A stretch of DNA of 6,046 nucleotides. Origin: Actinomycetota bacterium (lineage in GTDB: Bacteria > Actinomycetota > Actinomycetes > Nanopelagicales > Nanopelagicaceae). Under the pieces are notes generated by a model that did no database searches, was not told the origin of the DNA, and worked only from the letters and a program-made list of their open reading frames with translations. The stretch is taken from positions 1 through 6,046 of the forward strand of contig CANGVO010000064.1 in the NCBI GenBank assembly GCA_947457445.1, read 5' to 3'. Position numbers and translations under genes: made by a program. Below, piece after piece: positions 1-5,918 of the stretch (positions within the stretch are counted from its first letter, which is position 1; every line of letters starts with the position of its first letter).

Positions 1-26
1 ATTTTGCGAAAACGTGATGTAGTCAT
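1..26 (-). CDS. 5' end of an unidentified minus-strand gene (partial)
   Basis: Only the first eight codons and part of a ninth are in the window (MTTSRFRK, then off the left edge), so no function can be assigned. The start is supported by a clear Shine-Dalgarno sequence, AGGAGA on the minus strand (complement of 37-42), ten bases before the ATG. The gene lies 61 bases downstream of the glycosyltransferase stop on the same strand, and no hairpin terminator is visible between them, so the two are probably co-transcribed. The basic N-terminus would suit a cytoplasmic or inner-membrane protein, but that is weak evidence. The call rests on the ribosome binding site and operon-like position alone. 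Confidence 0.5.
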
Positions 27-87
27 GGGATAAGTATCTCCTATTTGTTTACTTGTTGCTGTGCCGCTTCTGTGAAAAGTATGTGAT

Positions 88-1227
88 TTAAAGCGAGCGG
101 TATAGATCAGAATGATCCTTAATCATGCGATCAAGTGAGAAGTACTGATCTGCACGTGCCTTTCCAGCCTCACCCATTAACTTCCGCAATTGGGCATCTC
201 GCACTAACTTTTCAATGGCATTTGCTAGATCAGTTGGATTTGATTCCGTTAAATAGCCTGTCGAGTGGTCGATAACTACGTCGCTCACAGAACCGACATT
301 TGTAGAAACCAGCGGAAGCGAATATTGAGATCCTTCGATCAGAACCAAAGAGACGGCTTCATTATCACTACATAAAACCAAAATATCGGCTGCTGAAAAT
401 GCAGCAGAAGTATCTTTTTGCCAACCTAGTAATGTCACAGGAAGATTTTCACTCGAAATTCTTGTAGAAACGGAATCTTTAAGTTCTCCATCTCCGGCAA
501 CTATAAATTTAATATCAACATTTCTGTCTCTGAGTACTGAGACTGCATCCAATAGACGATCTGGTCTCTTAATTTGCGTAAGCCGCCCAACAAATAGACA
601 ATAAATTGAATCTAAATCCAAATTGAGCTGGGTTCGAGCTTGTAATTTAGGAATCAACTTCGCGCGGGTTAAGCCCGGGAAGAAGACCGAATACTGGCCT
701 TCTTTTCCAATTCCTACTTTTATCAAATCGTTCTTGACTTGGTTACCCATAGCGATCAAACGATGCGTTTTTTTAGCGAGGATTAATTCAGATTTAACCA
801 AAAGGCTGGTCTTGAATTTGGAGAAATAACCCTCCAGCAAATGTCCATGAAAAGTATGAACACGTTTAGCACTTGGGGCGGCTATCAACGCCGCTATTCT
901 GCCCAGCAACCCGGCTTTAGAAGTATGAGTATGGATGACATCAGGTTTGAAGTCGCGTATTTGGCTTATCAATGCAAAGAGAGCTAAAAAATCTTTAGCG
1001 GGCGAGATTGCTCTTTGGAGTGAGGGAATCTTAATAAAAGGGATATCTGTGGCGATCTTCTCTAAATAATCTTCCTCGGTACCATCACAATTTCCGATCA
1101 CCAATTTTGCATTGATTTCTTTAGGATCAAAATTCCGAATCAAGTTGGCCAGCAAAACAGCGACACCACCCGTATTCATGCGCGTCACAATATGCATGAC
1201 ACGGGTAGGCCTACCTTTATTGCTCAT
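88..1227 (-). CDS. Glycosyltransferase family 4 (GT-B fold)
   Basis: Predicted cytoplasmic or membrane-associated sugar transferase that uses an activated sugar donor, probably in exopolysaccharide or other surface-glycan synthesis. The 379-residue protein has the usual GT4 length and order. It begins with a beta strand and glycine loop (MHIVTRMNTGGV, residues 11-22). The acceptor-side segment carries HTHTSKAGLLGR (99-110) and HTFHGH (124-129). The C-terminal donor domain has GRLTQIKRPDRLL (214-226), AGDGE (244-248) and the retaining GT4 E-x7-E motif, seen as E290 and E298. The reading frame stays open to 1326, but the ATG at 1227 was chosen: GAGAAG lies eight bases upstream, and the longer version would add 33 residues ahead of the conserved first strand and overlap divergent tsaC. 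Donor and acceptor sugars cannot be read from the sequence. A second gene starts 61 bases downstream on the same strand. Confidence 0.9.
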   Translation of the reverse strand: MSNKGRPTRVMHIVTRMNTGGVAVLLANLIRNFDPKEINAKLVIGNCDGTEEDYLEKIATDIPFIKIPSLQRAISPAKDFLALFALISQIRDFKPDVIHTHTSKAGLLGRIAALIAAPSAKRVHTFHGHLLEGYFSKFKTSLLVKSELILAKKTHRLIAMGNQVKNDLIKVGIGKEGQYSVFFPGLTRAKLIPKLQARTQLNLDLDSIYCLFVGRLTQIKRPDRLLDAVSVLRDRNVDIKFIVAGDGELKDSVSTRISSENLPVTLLGWQKDTSAAFSAADILVLCSDNEAVSLVLIEGSQYSLPLVSTNVGSVSDVVIDHSTGYLTESNPTDLANAIEKLVRDAQLRKLMGEAGKARADQYFSLDRMIKDHSDLYRSL

Positions 1228-1253
1228 GTGGTTATCTTCTCGCAAAAAGGCGC

Positions 1254-1259
1254 GATAAT
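1254..1259 (+). promoter_or_regulatory. Candidate -10 element for a leaderless tsaC transcript
   Basis: GATAAT lies seven bases before the tsaC ATG, which would place the transcription start on or next to the A of the start codon. No good -35 hexamer is seen at 16-19 bases. The element sits between two GCGC arms (1250-1253 and 1261-1264), an imperfect dyad that could be an operator or chance. It lies inside the 39-bp gap shared with the divergent glycosyltransferase. Confidence 0.35.
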
Positions 1260-1266
1260 TGCGCAC

Positions 1267-2232
1267 ATGAGCAGTGGTGAATTCGTATCTAACTGCACCG
1301 CTGATTCGTTGGCGCAGGCAGCCCAATTACTTAAAGATGGAGGCCTAGTCGCCCTTCCTACCGAGACTGTTTATGGACTTGGTGCGGATGCGACAAACCC
1401 GAGCGCGGTTGCCCGCGTATATAAAGCGAAGGGCCGTCCTGCTGATCATCCGCTTATTGTTCATATTCATTCGATGCAATCGCTGGGCGATTGGGCAGAT
1501 GAGATACCAAGTTATGCAATTTCGTTGGCTCGTGATTTTTGGCCTGGACCAATGACTTTAGTTTTAAAGCGAACAATTTTGGCTGAAGATTTTGTAACTG
1601 GAGGACAGCCAACAGTTGGGTTGCGCGTGCCAGATCATGCGGTTGCACTGGCACTTTTATCTGCCTTCGAAAAGATTGGTGGAAAAGGAATAGCTGCACC
1701 AAGTGCGAATCGTTTTGGTCATGTTTCACCAACTACTGCAAAGGCAGTGCAAGAAGAACTGGGTGAGTATTTAGAAACAAGAGATCAAATTTTAGATGGT
1801 GGCCCGTCAACGGTAGGCGTTGAATCGACCATCATCGACTGCACATCAGATTCCCCACGAATATTGCGCCCAGGAGCGATCACAATTGAAATGATTGAAG
1901 AATCAACTGGGCTAAAAGTTTCAACCGCGGAAACAAATATTCGCGTAAGCGGATCGTTAGAAAATCATTACGCACCAAATGCATCTGTACATTTAAATCG
2001 CGATCCAATTTTGGGTGAGGGATTTATTGCAATGGCACAAATAGAAACACCATCAGGCGTAGTTCGTCTTGCATCTCCCACATCTATTGAAGAGTTTGCT
2101 CGCGTTATATATTCCGCACTTCGTGATGCTGATGCGCGCCACCTCAACTCAGTTGTTGTCGCAGAACCAGCAGGAGATGGCCTCGCTCTTGCCATCCGCG
2201 ACCGCTTAATGCGAGCGTCTAAAGGACGTTAA
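1267..2232 (+). CDS. tsaC: Threonylcarbamoyl-AMP synthase (Sua5/YrdC/YwlC family)
   Basis: Makes L-threonylcarbamoyl-AMP from threonine, bicarbonate and ATP. The TsaB/D/E machinery then transfers the group to A37 of ANN-decoding tRNAs (t6A). This 321-residue protein is the long Sua5 form, not the short TsaC form. The YrdC domain fills roughly residues 12-205, with PTETVYGLG (31-39), the basic KAKGRP patch (53-58, K55 and R57), PTVGLRVPDH (115-124), APSAN (144-148) and GVESTI (184-189). The Sua5 linker signature SGSLENHYAP (228-237) follows, then a small C-terminal Sua5 domain. The ATG at 1267 is preferred because the open frame back to 1192 runs into the divergent gene and adds no conserved sequence. 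The nearest purine run (AAAAAGG ending at 1250) is 16 bases away, too far for a normal ribosome binding site, so a leaderless start is likely. A terminator hairpin overlaps the stop, and a tRNA-Lys, itself a t6A substrate, follows. Confidence 0.93.
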   Translation: MSSGEFVSNCTADSLAQAAQLLKDGGLVALPTETVYGLGADATNPSAVARVYKAKGRPADHPLIVHIHSMQSLGDWADEIPSYAISLARDFWPGPMTLVLKRTILAEDFVTGGQPTVGLRVPDHAVALALLSAFEKIGGKGIAAPSANRFGHVSPTTAKAVQEELGEYLETRDQILDGGPSTVGVESTIIDCTSDSPRILRPGAITIEMIEESTGLKVSTAETNIRVSGSLENHYAPNASVHLNRDPILGEGFIAMAQIETPSGVVRLASPTSIEEFARVIYSALRDADARHLNSVVVAEPAGDGLALAIRDRLMRASKGR

Positions 2233-2271
2233 ATCTCCGCTAAGATACGGCGAGTATTTAGGGGAGATTTT
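2231..2271 (+). terminator. Long hairpin terminator of tsaC
   Basis: AAATCTCC (2231-2238) pairs with GGAGATTT (2263-2270), CTAA (2240-2243) with TTAG (2258-2261), and ATAC (2245-2248) with GTAT (2254-2257) around a five-base loop. Only a G-G mismatch and one bulged G interrupt the stem. The T run at the 3' side (2268-2271) lies partly in the stem and is followed by GCTT. The left arm begins inside the TAA stop codon. If it works as a terminator, the tRNA downstream needs its own promoter in the short space before 2286; no convincing one is visible. Confidence 0.75.
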
Positions 2272-2285
2272 GCTTAAATACAGTG

Positions 2286-2358
2286 GGGCCTATAGCTCAG
2301 TCGGTAGAGCAACGGACTTTTAATCCGTGGGTCGACGGTTCGAGCCCGTCTGGGCCCA
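2286..2358 (+). tRNA. tRNA-Lys (anticodon UUU)
   Basis: A 73-base cloverleaf can be folded completely. The acceptor stem GGGCCTA pairs with TGGGCCC (2351-2357) with one G-U pair. The D arm is GCTC/GAGC, and the anticodon stem is ACGGA (2312-2316) with TCCGT (2324-2328). The seven-base loop CTTTTAA has anticodon TTT at 2319-2321. The variable region is five bases, and the T arm is GACGG/CCGTC with loop TTCGAGC. The discriminator is A2358. CCA is not encoded (the next bases are CG), so it must be added enzymatically. The tRNA reads AAA and AAG and carries A at position 37, the site of t6A modification. The tsaC terminator is upstream; the transporter start codon is one base past the tRNA end. 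Confidence 0.97.
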
Positions 2359-2359
2359 C

Positions 2360-3280
2360 GTGTCAGGACTTAAGAAAAAGAAAAGCAATTCTTGGCTTCC
2401 GATTTATCTCGCCCTCGGTTTTGTATGGGGATGCTCATTTATCTTTATCAAACTTGGACTCGAATTCTTAACTCCATTTGGAGTCGCCTTCGGGCGCTGC
2501 GCGCTCGGTGCACTGACTTTGTTGGGATGGGCAAGATATAAAGGAATTGCACTTCCTAAATCAAAGTTCCTATGGGCGCATCTTTGGGTTGTCTCGATGT
2601 TGTTAAACGTTATTCCTGGAGTCTTATTTGCACTGGCAGAAACAGAAGTAACATCAATTTTGGCTGGAATTATTAATGCGGTAACCCCACTAATGACCTT
2701 GATCGCAATCATGTTAGTAACGCGAGAAGAGAAGCCAAAGTTTTATCAGGTCTTTGGGATTGCAATCGGATTCATTGGAGTCTTAATCGTTTTGGGAGCA
2801 TGGAAAGGGCTTGGCGAAAATCCACTGTGGGCCATTCTTGTTTTGCTATTCTCGGTTACTTGTTATGGATTTTCATTCCCTTATTCGCGGCGATTTGTTA
2901 TTCCTCACAAACTGCCGTCCGAATCTGTTGCTGCCGCACAAGTAACAACTGGCGCAATCACTTTGCTTCCATTTTATTTGTTTGATGGAATTGCTCAAGA
3001 TAATTATCAACCTGGACCAGTATTTGCAATGCTGGCACTCGGAATTTTTGGTAGTGGTTTTGCCTACATTTGGAACTTTAAAGTGATGGAACTGGCAGGA
3101 AGTGCTATTGCCAGCAGCGTTACTTATTTAACACCGGTTGTGGCAGTACTGGTTGGCATTTTGTTTTTACAAGAAAGCATTTATTGGTATGAACCAGTTG
3201 GTGCGCTGATTGTTTTATTGGGCGCTGCTATTGGACAGAACCGAATCAAATTGATTAGTCGATCTTCCAACCATCTTTAA
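2360..3280 (+). CDS. EamA/DMT-superfamily transporter
   Basis: Inner-membrane permease of the drug/metabolite transporter superfamily; substrate unknown (relatives export amino acids, metabolites or drugs). The 306-residue protein has the usual family length, with about ten hydrophobic segments arranged as two EamA repeats. The first repeat starts near LPIYLALGFVWGCSFIFIKL. The second ends with SSVTYLTPVVAVLVGILFLQE, a typical last-helix-pair motif with a Pro and a terminal Glu. The N-terminus GLKKKK is strongly basic, matching a cytoplasmic start. The GTG at 2360 was chosen because the only other in-frame candidate, GTG 2327, lies inside the tRNA, and no later ATG, GTG or TTG precedes the first helix. 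There is no Shine-Dalgarno sequence, since upstream is tRNA acceptor stem, so translation probably begins on a tRNA-processed, almost leaderless mRNA. The 3' end overlaps the convergent nickel permease by 26 bp. Confidence 0.9.
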   Translation: MSGLKKKKSNSWLPIYLALGFVWGCSFIFIKLGLEFLTPFGVAFGRCALGALTLLGWARYKGIALPKSKFLWAHLWVVSMLLNVIPGVLFALAETEVTSILAGIINAVTPLMTLIAIMLVTREEKPKFYQVFGIAIGFIGVLIVLGAWKGLGENPLWAILVLLFSVTCYGFSFPYSRRFVIPHKLPSESVAAAQVTTGAITLLPFYLFDGIAQDNYQPGPVFAMLALGIFGSGFAYIWNFKVMELAGSAIASSVTYLTPVVAVLVGILFLQESIYWYEPVGALIVLLGAAIGQNRIKLISRSSNHL

Positions 3281-4442
3281 TTGGTCCAAGATCAACACCA
3301 GCAGCGGCATGGTTGCTAGCTTCACCGCGGGCCATCTGAGCTTCATGGGCACTGTTGTGCCAGCGCTCTTCTACTTTTCCGTATTTCCAGAGAAGTAATG
3401 CAATTCCCCAGACGACCGCGAATGCCGCCACAATGAAGTAACCAGCACTATTTAAGTTAAAAGCCAAAGCGTAATCCCAGAAACCGCCAGTTAAATTCAG
3501 CTGTTGCGCAATAACTTGGCAAATTTCGAGGCCACCAACAAAGAGAGCAACGGCAACAGATAATCCAGTAATAATTATGTTGTAGTAAACCTTGCGAACT
3601 GGTTTAGAAAAAGCCCAACCGTAGGCAAAGTTCATAAATGATCCATCAATTGTGTCAAGCAAACTCATACCGGCGGCGAAGAAAAATGGCAATGATAGAA
3701 CTGCCCACCAAGGCAGTCCGGCGATGACTGATGATCCAGCGAGAACAAGCAAGCCGATTTCAGTGGCAGTATCAAAACCTAAACCAAAGAGAATTCCAAG
3801 CGGATACATCTTCCAGCTCTTGTCAATGCGGCGAGCAATAGGACCAAAGAAACGCATCAACAAACCACGAGAGTTTAGGTGTTTTTCTAACTCTTCTTCG
3901 TTGTATAAACCTTTACGCATTTTTAAGAAAACGCCAACGATTGATACCAAAATAACTAAGTTCAAGATTGCAATTAACATCAAGAATGTTCCGGAAACGG
4001 TCAGACCAATTAAACTTGTGTAATGATGAAGAGTTGAATCTTCATCCTTAAGTTGTGAGCCAAGCGCTTTGATTCCAAAGTTAAGGAGAATTGCCAAAGC
4101 GGCTACAACCGAGGAGTGACCGAGTGAAAAAAAGAATCCAACCGCTAAAGGTCGTTGACCCTCAGACATCAATTTACGAGTGGTGTTATCAATTGCACTG
4201 ATGTGATCGGCATCGAATGCGTGACGCATTCCCAGCGTGTATGCCAGAACAGCAGTACCCCAACCAAATAGCGTGCCGTCAGATAATTCGTATCTTCCAC
4301 TGGTGGCTTGCCACATCAAGAGCACACCAGCAATGTGTAAGAAGGCGATGAAGCCGAACATGGCAGCCATACGGCGCCATTCGTCGCGGGTCAGGCGTTC
4401 GCGCAGGGGAATTCGCGGCGTATCACTGACGATCTTGTTCAT
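3255..4442 (-). CDS. NiCoT-family nickel/cobalt permease (HoxN/NixA type)
   Basis: High-affinity secondary transporter that brings Ni2+ (some members also Co2+) across the cytoplasmic membrane for metalloenzymes. All the NiCoT signatures are visible in the 395-residue protein: HAFDADHI (74-81) in the metal-binding helix, LGHSSVV (107-113), LGFDTATEI (221-229) and GMSLLDTIDG (258-267). Hydrophobic segments fit the family's eight helices, with a large cytoplasmic loop around 173-210. Nickel versus cobalt preference cannot be settled by motif, but the Nur-like operator upstream favours nickel. The ATG at 4442 was chosen over the in-frame TTG at 4475 because GGAG stands four bases before it and the extra residues are not conserved. 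The tail (355-395) is hydrophilic with a few His. The gene ends inside the convergent transporter gene and diverges from the secreted-protein gene at 4556. Confidence 0.95.
   Translation of the reverse strand: MNKIVSDTPRIPLRERLTRDEWRRMAAMFGFIAFLHIAGVLLMWQATSGRYELSDGTLFGWGTAVLAYTLGMRHAFDADHISAIDNTTRKLMSEGQRPLAVGFFFSLGHSSVVAALAILLNFGIKALGSQLKDEDSTLHHYTSLIGLTVSGTFLMLIAILNLVILVSIVGVFLKMRKGLYNEEELEKHLNSRGLLMRFFGPIARRIDKSWKMYPLGILFGLGFDTATEIGLLVLAGSSVIAGLPWWAVLSLPFFFAAGMSLLDTIDGSFMNFAYGWAFSKPVRKVYYNIIITGLSVAVALFVGGLEICQVIAQQLNLTGGFWDYALAFNLNSAGYFIVAAFAVVWGIALLLWKYGKVEERWHNSAHEAQMARGEASNHAAAGVDLGPIKDGWKID
3261..3293. terminator. Possible bidirectional hairpin across overlapping gene ends
   Basis: GATCTT (3261-3266) pairs with AAGATC (3288-3293), and CCAA (3267-3270) pairs with TTGG (3281-3284). 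The loop is ten bases and there is a three-base bulge (3285-3287). It straddles the tail-to-tail overlap of the two convergent genes and would form in both transcripts. Neither side has a U-tract, so it is at best an atypical terminator. Alternatively it may stabilise the mRNA ends or be chance. Confidence 0.35.
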
Positions 4443-4469
4443 GGAGCTCCAAACGGGGGTGATCTCTAG

Positions 4470-4486
4470 ATGCAAATGACTTGCAA
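4470..4486 (-). promoter_or_regulatory. Nur-box-like operator (nickel-responsive Fur-family repressor site)
   Basis: On the minus strand the site reads TTGCAA-GTCAT-TTGCAT, and on the plus strand ATGCAA-ATGAC-TTGCAA. The Nur box described in Streptomyces coelicolor is, as I recall it, tTGCaa-N5-ttGCAA, so 11 of 12 defined positions and the spacing match. It lies 28 bases before the nickel permease start codon and directly at the predicted transcription start, where a bound Nur-Ni repressor would block initiation. The inference is that nickel sufficiency shuts the permease off. No nur gene is in this window. Confidence 0.65.
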
Positions 4487-4493
4487 GAAGCCA

Positions 4494-4523
4494 AGGGTAA
4501 CCGAGGTCGGTTGAGCCTGTCCA
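4494..4523 (-). promoter_or_regulatory. Candidate promoter of the nickel permease
   Basis: On the minus strand, TGGACA (complement of 4518-4523; five of six match TTGACA) is followed after 18 bases by TACCCT (complement of 4494-4499), which fits the actinobacterial TANNNT form of the -10. The transcription start would fall near 4487, giving a leader of about 45 bases that carries the GGAG ribosome binding site. The spacer contains the dyad at 4499-4512. Predicted from sequence only. Confidence 0.4.
4499..4512. repeat. 14-bp inverted repeat in the divergent regulatory region
   Basis: AACCGA and TCGGTT form perfect six-base arms around GG. The dyad lies between the -10 and -35 candidates of the nickel permease and about 44 bases before the start of the divergent secreted-protein gene. 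It could be an operator for either gene; short dyads also occur by chance. Confidence 0.4.
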
Positions 4524-4539
4524 CGCGAAAATTGCGCCC

Positions 4540-4545
4540 TATTCT
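4540..4545 (+). promoter_or_regulatory. Candidate -10 element for the secreted-protein gene
   Basis: TATTCT fits TANNNT and would start transcription about three or four bases before the ATG at 4556, giving an essentially leaderless message. This agrees with the lack of a Shine-Dalgarno sequence there. A TTGAGC at 4511-4516 is too far away (23-base spacer) to be a good -35. Confidence 0.3.
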
Positions 4546-4555
4546 TTAGCCCATC

Positions 4556-5905
4556 ATGGTGGGATTTCTTCTGGCAATTGCCCTTGCTCTGGGGTTATTT
4601 AACGCGCCCTCCGCACAAGGACAAGTCTGCCCTTCCCTTTCGACTGACTGGGTGTCAAAAGAAAACTCCAAGCCAGGCAGCAAGGATTGGAGCTCGGGAA
4701 TTCCGATGCGCTTTAGCGCGGATTTTTCTCGACGAAAAAACGTAGACCGAATAGAAGGATATTTTGATCTCACTTCGGTGCGGTGCGGTGAAAGCACGCA
4801 GATTCATTTACTTGGTTCGAAGCAAGCCACGGTCGAAATCTATCGAATGGGATATTACAAAGGTAATGGCGCTCGCTTAGTTGATAAGAAAAAGATCAAA
4901 ACCGGATGGGAATTTAGGGCAAGTGAAAAATACTTGCCAGGTCAGTATCTATTTAAGTTAAAGGCCTTTAATCGTGCCGCGACATTTGTTCCACTTGTAA
5001 TCAGCGATCCGAGCACCCCCAGCGATATTACATTTATTTCATCAGTGCTTACTTGGCAGTCATATAACCAATGGGGTGGGTACTCCCTTTATAAAGGTCC
5101 AGATGGAAAACGTGAGACGCGAGCCTCGGAAGTTTCTTTCTTAAGGCCGTACGACGGAGATGGAACGGGCCAGTTCCAATACATGGAATTTCCAATAGTG
5201 AAAGCTGCTGAAAAATTGGGCTTGGCAATTAACTATGCCACTGATTTTGATTTAGATTCTAAATCTGATTTGTTGTTAAAAACCAAAGCGATTGTACTTG
5301 GCGGACATAGCGAATATTGGACGACAAATATGCGAGATGCAGTTGAGAGTGCAGTGGATCGCGGAGTAAATCTAATTGTCTTGGGTGGGAACACCGCATA
5401 TAACCGCATAGATATAAATGGATCTGAAATTTCAAATATTAAAGAGTGGCGAACTCTTGGCAGACCAGAGATTGATCTACTTGGATCGCAGTATTTTGTT
5501 TTAAATTTCAAGCGAGATATGGTGATCGAAACTTCGCAATGGCCATTCAATAATTTGCCAAAGGGCTCGATAATTAAGGGTGTTTTTGGCTATGAGGCCG
5601 ATACGCCGATTACCTTTAACGGCCCACCCGTCGAAACAGTTGCTCGGTCGGCCATACTTCCTACGGAAAAATCTATTCCCGCGATGGCAACGTATTACAC
5701 CCGCCCGTCGGGGGCCGGAATTCTTAATATGGCTACTAATGGCTGGGTTTGTGCCATAGAGAATAAGTGCCCTTGGGGCCATACCTTTGATCTTTCGACA
5801 CAGAAACAAATCCGCCAAGTTACGGAAAATATCTTGAGAGAGATGCCGCGTGGGCCGCTGGGAAATTGGCGGACGGCGTTTACTCAAAATAACGCACCTT
5901 CTTAA
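4556..5905 (+). CDS. Secreted N,N-dimethylformamidase large-subunit-like protein
   Basis: Belongs to the family named after the beta (large) subunit of N,N-dimethylformamidase, an iron amidohydrolase; most members have unknown substrates. Of the 449 residues, 1-22 look like a signal peptide (hydrophobic run 4-15, possible cleavage after AQG at 20-22), but the n-region has no Lys or Arg. Residues about 60-155 form the beta-rich N-terminal part with IYRMGYYKGNGARLV (95-109). Residues about 156-430 form the C-terminal domain with WQSYNQWGGYSLY (167-179), SFLRPYD (194-200), NYATDFDL (226-233), GHSEYWT (250-256) and GGNTAYNR (277-284). H251 and E253 in HSEYW and Y170 are candidate active-site residues; this was not aligned. 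C399 and C405 may form a disulfide. An in-frame TAG at 4547-4549 bars any extension upstream. No Shine-Dalgarno sequence precedes the ATG. No small-subunit gene lies beside it. Confidence 0.85.
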   Translation: MVGFLLAIALALGLFNAPSAQGQVCPSLSTDWVSKENSKPGSKDWSSGIPMRFSADFSRRKNVDRIEGYFDLTSVRCGESTQIHLLGSKQATVEIYRMGYYKGNGARLVDKKKIKTGWEFRASEKYLPGQYLFKLKAFNRAATFVPLVISDPSTPSDITFISSVLTWQSYNQWGGYSLYKGPDGKRETRASEVSFLRPYDGDGTGQFQYMEFPIVKAAEKLGLAINYATDFDLDSKSDLLLKTKAIVLGGHSEYWTTNMRDAVESAVDRGVNLIVLGGNTAYNRIDINGSEISNIKEWRTLGRPEIDLLGSQYFVLNFKRDMVIETSQWPFNNLPKGSIIKGVFGYEADTPITFNGPPVETVARSAILPTEKSIPAMATYYTRPSGAGILNMATNGWVCAIENKCPWGHTFDLSTQKQIRQVTENILREMPRGPLGNWRTAFTQNNAPS

Positions 5906-5918
5906 TTATTTGGGAGTA

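Noticed and set aside
1192..1266. 25-residue N-terminal extension of TsaC
   Set aside because: It lies on the divergent glycosyltransferase gene and its start region, and the Sua5 family does not need it.
1228..1326. 33-residue N-terminal extension of the glycosyltransferase
   Set aside because: It precedes the conserved first beta strand, has no family-like sequence and overlaps divergent tsaC; the ATG at 1227 has a good ribosome binding site.
2283..2471. Plus-strand ORF beginning in the tRNA (MGPIAQSVEQRTFNPWV...)
   Set aside because: It is a translation of the tRNA-Lys sequence running out of frame into the EamA gene, a common spurious prediction around tRNA genes.
3652..4023. Plus-strand ORF of 123 residues inside the nickel permease gene
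   Set aside because: It is antisense to a strongly conserved gene, and its Lys/Pro/Ile-rich composition is a by-product of the membrane-protein codons on the other strand.
4443..4475. TTG start 11 codons upstream in the nickel permease
   Set aside because: It is a rare start codon inside the Nur-like site, whereas ATG 4442 has GGAG just upstream.
4443..4487. Nickel/cobalt or cobalamin riboswitch in the permease leader
   Set aside because: The predicted leader of about 45 bases is too short and shows none of the conserved multi-stem structure.
5501..5887. Minus-strand ORF of 128 residues inside the secreted-protein gene
   Set aside because: It is a shadow of a recognisable coding region, with no family-like motifs and no ribosome binding site context.
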